The notes beneath the pieces were generated by a model, which was given only the letters and a program-made list of their open reading frames with translations, did no database searches and was not told where the DNA came from. Source: an uncultured Lachnospiraceae bacterium (lineage in GTDB: Bacteria; Bacillota; Clostridia; Lachnospirales; Lachnospiraceae). Taken from it: a DNA stretch of 50,297 nt. A program made the translations under genes and the position numbers. The stretch covers positions 1 to 50,297 of the forward strand of contig CAUEYX010000023.1 of NCBI GenBank assembly GCA_959022495.1, read 5' to 3'. This document shows, piece after piece, positions 48,945-50,297 of this stretch (positions within the stretch are counted from its first letter, which is position 1; every line of letters begins with the position of its first letter).

Positions 48945-50132
48945 ATGGAGAAGTTATTATTTACGTCAGAATCCGTGACGGAAGGACACCCGGACAAGAT
49001 GTGCGACCAGATATCAGACGCGATCCTGGACGCGCTCATGGAACAGGACCCGATGAGCCGTGTGGCGTGTGAGACATGCTGTACGACGGGAATGGTGATG
49101 GTAATGGGTGAGATCACCACCAAGGCATATGTGGATATTCCCAAGATAGTGCGTGACACTGTGCGGGAGATCGGATATACGAGAGGAAAATTCGGCTTTG
49201 ACGCGGATACCTGCGGCGTGATCACCACGATTGACGAGCAGTCCGCGGATATTGCGCTGGGTGTTGATAAAGCGCTGGAGGCGAAGGAAAATAAAATGTC
49301 AGAAGATGACATAGAGGCGATCGGTGCCGGAGATCAGGGAATGATGTTCGGCTATGCCTCCGATGAGACCGAGGAATATATGCCCTATGCCATCGCGATG
49401 GCACATAAACTGGCACGCCGCCTGACAGAAGTGCGGAAGGACGGCACGCTGACGTATCTCCGTCCTGACGGGAAGACACAGGTGACGGTAGAGTATAATG
49501 AGGATGGCACGCCGAAGAGGCTGGACGCTGTGGTGCTTTCCACACAGCATGATCCGGATGTGGCACAGGAGCAGATCCATGAGGATATTAAGAAGCATGT
49601 CTTCGATGCTGTCATACCCGCGGATATGGTGGATGATGAGACGAAGTTCTTTATCAATCCCACAGGACGCTTTGTGATTGGAGGGCCCCACGGGGACAGC
49701 GGGCTGACAGGACGCAAGATCATCGTGGATACTTACGGCGGCATGGCACGCCATGGCGGCGGAGCCTTCTCCGGAAAGGACTGTACGAAGGTGGACCGGT
49801 CCGCGGCTTACGCGGCACGCTATGCGGCCAAAAATATTGTGGCAGCAGGACTTGCCAAACGCTGTGAGATCCAGCTGTCTTATGCCATCGGCGTGGCACA
49901 GCCCACATCAATCTCTGTAGATACATTCGGGACGGGAAAATTATCCGATCAGAAACTGGTGGAGATCGTAAGGGAGAACTTTGATCTCCGTCCGGCAGGT
50001 ATTATAAAAATGCTTGACCTGCGAAGGCCGATCTACAAACAGACAGCGGCTTATGGACATTTCGGACGCCATGACCTGGATCTGCCGTGGGAGAAACTGG
50101 ATAAGGTTGACGCGCTGAAAAAATATCTGTAA
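48945..50132 (+). CDS. metK: S-adenosylmethionine synthetase
   Basis: Makes SAM from methionine and ATP. 395 residues from ATG 48945, with AAAGGAGA upstream; an in-frame start at 48885 lies right at the terminator and is rejected. Motifs are TEGHPDK (12-18), GAGDQGMMFGYA, the Gly-rich phosphate loop GGGAFSGKD and the PTSISVDTFGT end region. It is regulated by the SAM-I riboswitch just upstream. A terminator follows 17 nt after the stop. Confidence 0.98.
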   Translation: MEKLLFTSESVTEGHPDKMCDQISDAILDALMEQDPMSRVACETCCTTGMVMVMGEITTKAYVDIPKIVRDTVREIGYTRGKFGFDADTCGVITTIDEQSADIALGVDKALEAKENKMSEDDIEAIGAGDQGMMFGYASDETEEYMPYAIAMAHKLARRLTEVRKDGTLTYLRPDGKTQVTVEYNEDGTPKRLDAVVLSTQHDPDVAQEQIHEDIKKHVFDAVIPADMVDDETKFFINPTGRFVIGGPHGDSGLTGRKIIVDTYGGMARHGGGAFSGKDCTKVDRSAAYAARYAAKNIVAAGLAKRCEIQLSYAIGVAQPTSISVDTFGTGKLSDQKLVEIVRENFDLRPAGIIKMLDLRRPIYKQTAAYGHFGRHDLDLPWEKLDKVDALKKYL

Positions 50133-50149
50133 AATATACACAATGGAGC

Positions 50150-50193
50150 AAAAAGAGTCAGGGGGACTGGATAATGGCGCCTGGCTCTTTTTA
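50150..50193 (+). terminator. Terminator after metK
   Basis: A 13-bp stem AAAAAGAGTCAGG (50150-50162) / CCTGGCTCTTTTT (50180-50192) with one T-G pair, and a 17-nt loop. The T run is part of the stem. Confidence 0.85.
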
Positions 50194-50199
50194 TATTAA

Positions 50200-50242
50200 G
50201 AAAATTCTGAAAATGGCGGGAAAAGGGGTCAGACCCCTCCCA
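50200..50242. repeat. Second copy of the GGGGTCAGACCCC palindromic repeat
   Basis: ATTCTGAAAATGGCGG followed by AAAAGGGGTCAGACCCCT matches the left arm and core of the 39860-39920 repeat with few changes. The core is a perfect palindrome around A. The right arm is degenerate: only a GCCAT and a TCTGAAT remain within 50251-50268. Like the first copy, it lies just after a gene's 3' end. Confidence 0.75.
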
Positions 50243-50297
50243 TGTCGATTGCCATGGACAGTCTGAATGCTGTACAGGTAGAAAATCTTCAGCGGGC

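Overview
The window looks like a chromosomal segment of a spore-forming anaerobic Firmicute, most probably a member of the Lachnospiraceae (Clostridium cluster XIVa). This rests on moderate GC with AT-rich promoters, strong AGGAGG ribosome-binding sites, frequent GTG and TTG starts, sporulation genes (spmA, spmB, yabP, yabQ, spoIIE, cotS-like), and a gene order that tracks two Bacillus/Clostridium loci: yaaO-tmk-holB-yaaT-yabB-rsmI and hbs-yabO-yabP-yabQ-divIC-spoIIE-tilS-hpt-ftsH. Species assignment cannot be made from the sequence alone.

Layout. 1-159: end of a tRNA cluster (Phe, Lys). 160-10337: an AT-rich control region with palindromic sites, then a ten-gene operon with a DeoR-type regulator, a BMP-family nucleoside ABC transporter (lipoprotein, ATPase, two permeases), a nucleoside phosphorylase, a Gfo/Idh/MocA oxidoreductase, a DUF985 cupin, a YczE-like membrane protein and an MtnA-like sugar-phosphate isomerase, closed by a strong terminator. 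This reads as an import and ribose-salvage route for nucleosides whose complete chemistry is not obvious, and it is the best candidate here for an undescribed pathway. 10374-11438: a beta-lactamase-fold serine hydrolase. 11659-17403: PLP decarboxylase, guanylate-kinase-like protein, holB, ricT, trmN6, rsmI. 17484-21431: an orphan ABC ATPase with altered motifs, and the spore-maturation genes spmB and spmA split onto opposite strands around a DUF885 lipoprotein.

21440-21830: tRNA-Glu and tRNA-Cys separated by a 37-bp direct repeat and competing hairpins. 21900-27464: asnS, an SbcD/YhaO-like nuclease with a very short YhaN-like membrane ATPase, and cca. 27592-30391: a CotS-like protein and a phosphohexomutase. 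30567-37804: HU, rqcP, yabP, yabQ, divIC, an unusually short spoIIE with no membrane domain, tilS (possibly leaderless), hpt, ftsH. 37808-40969: a GH13 amylase joined to ftsH, and a pyridoxal-kinase-like gene whose 3' end lies inside a 445-bp segment bounded by perfect 17-bp inverted repeats. 41318-43589 (minus): methionine aminopeptidase with SEC-C motif, and a DUF1015 protein. 43786-50132: a membrane FHA protein, a Cys-rich small protein, a shikimate-kinase-like protein, murA, a CapA-family phosphatase, and metK under a SAM-I riboswitch.

Two copies of a GGGGTCAG(A/G)CCCC-centred repeat (39860-39920 and 50200-50242) point to a dispersed palindromic element. No phage, plasmid, CRISPR array or intact transposase gene was seen.
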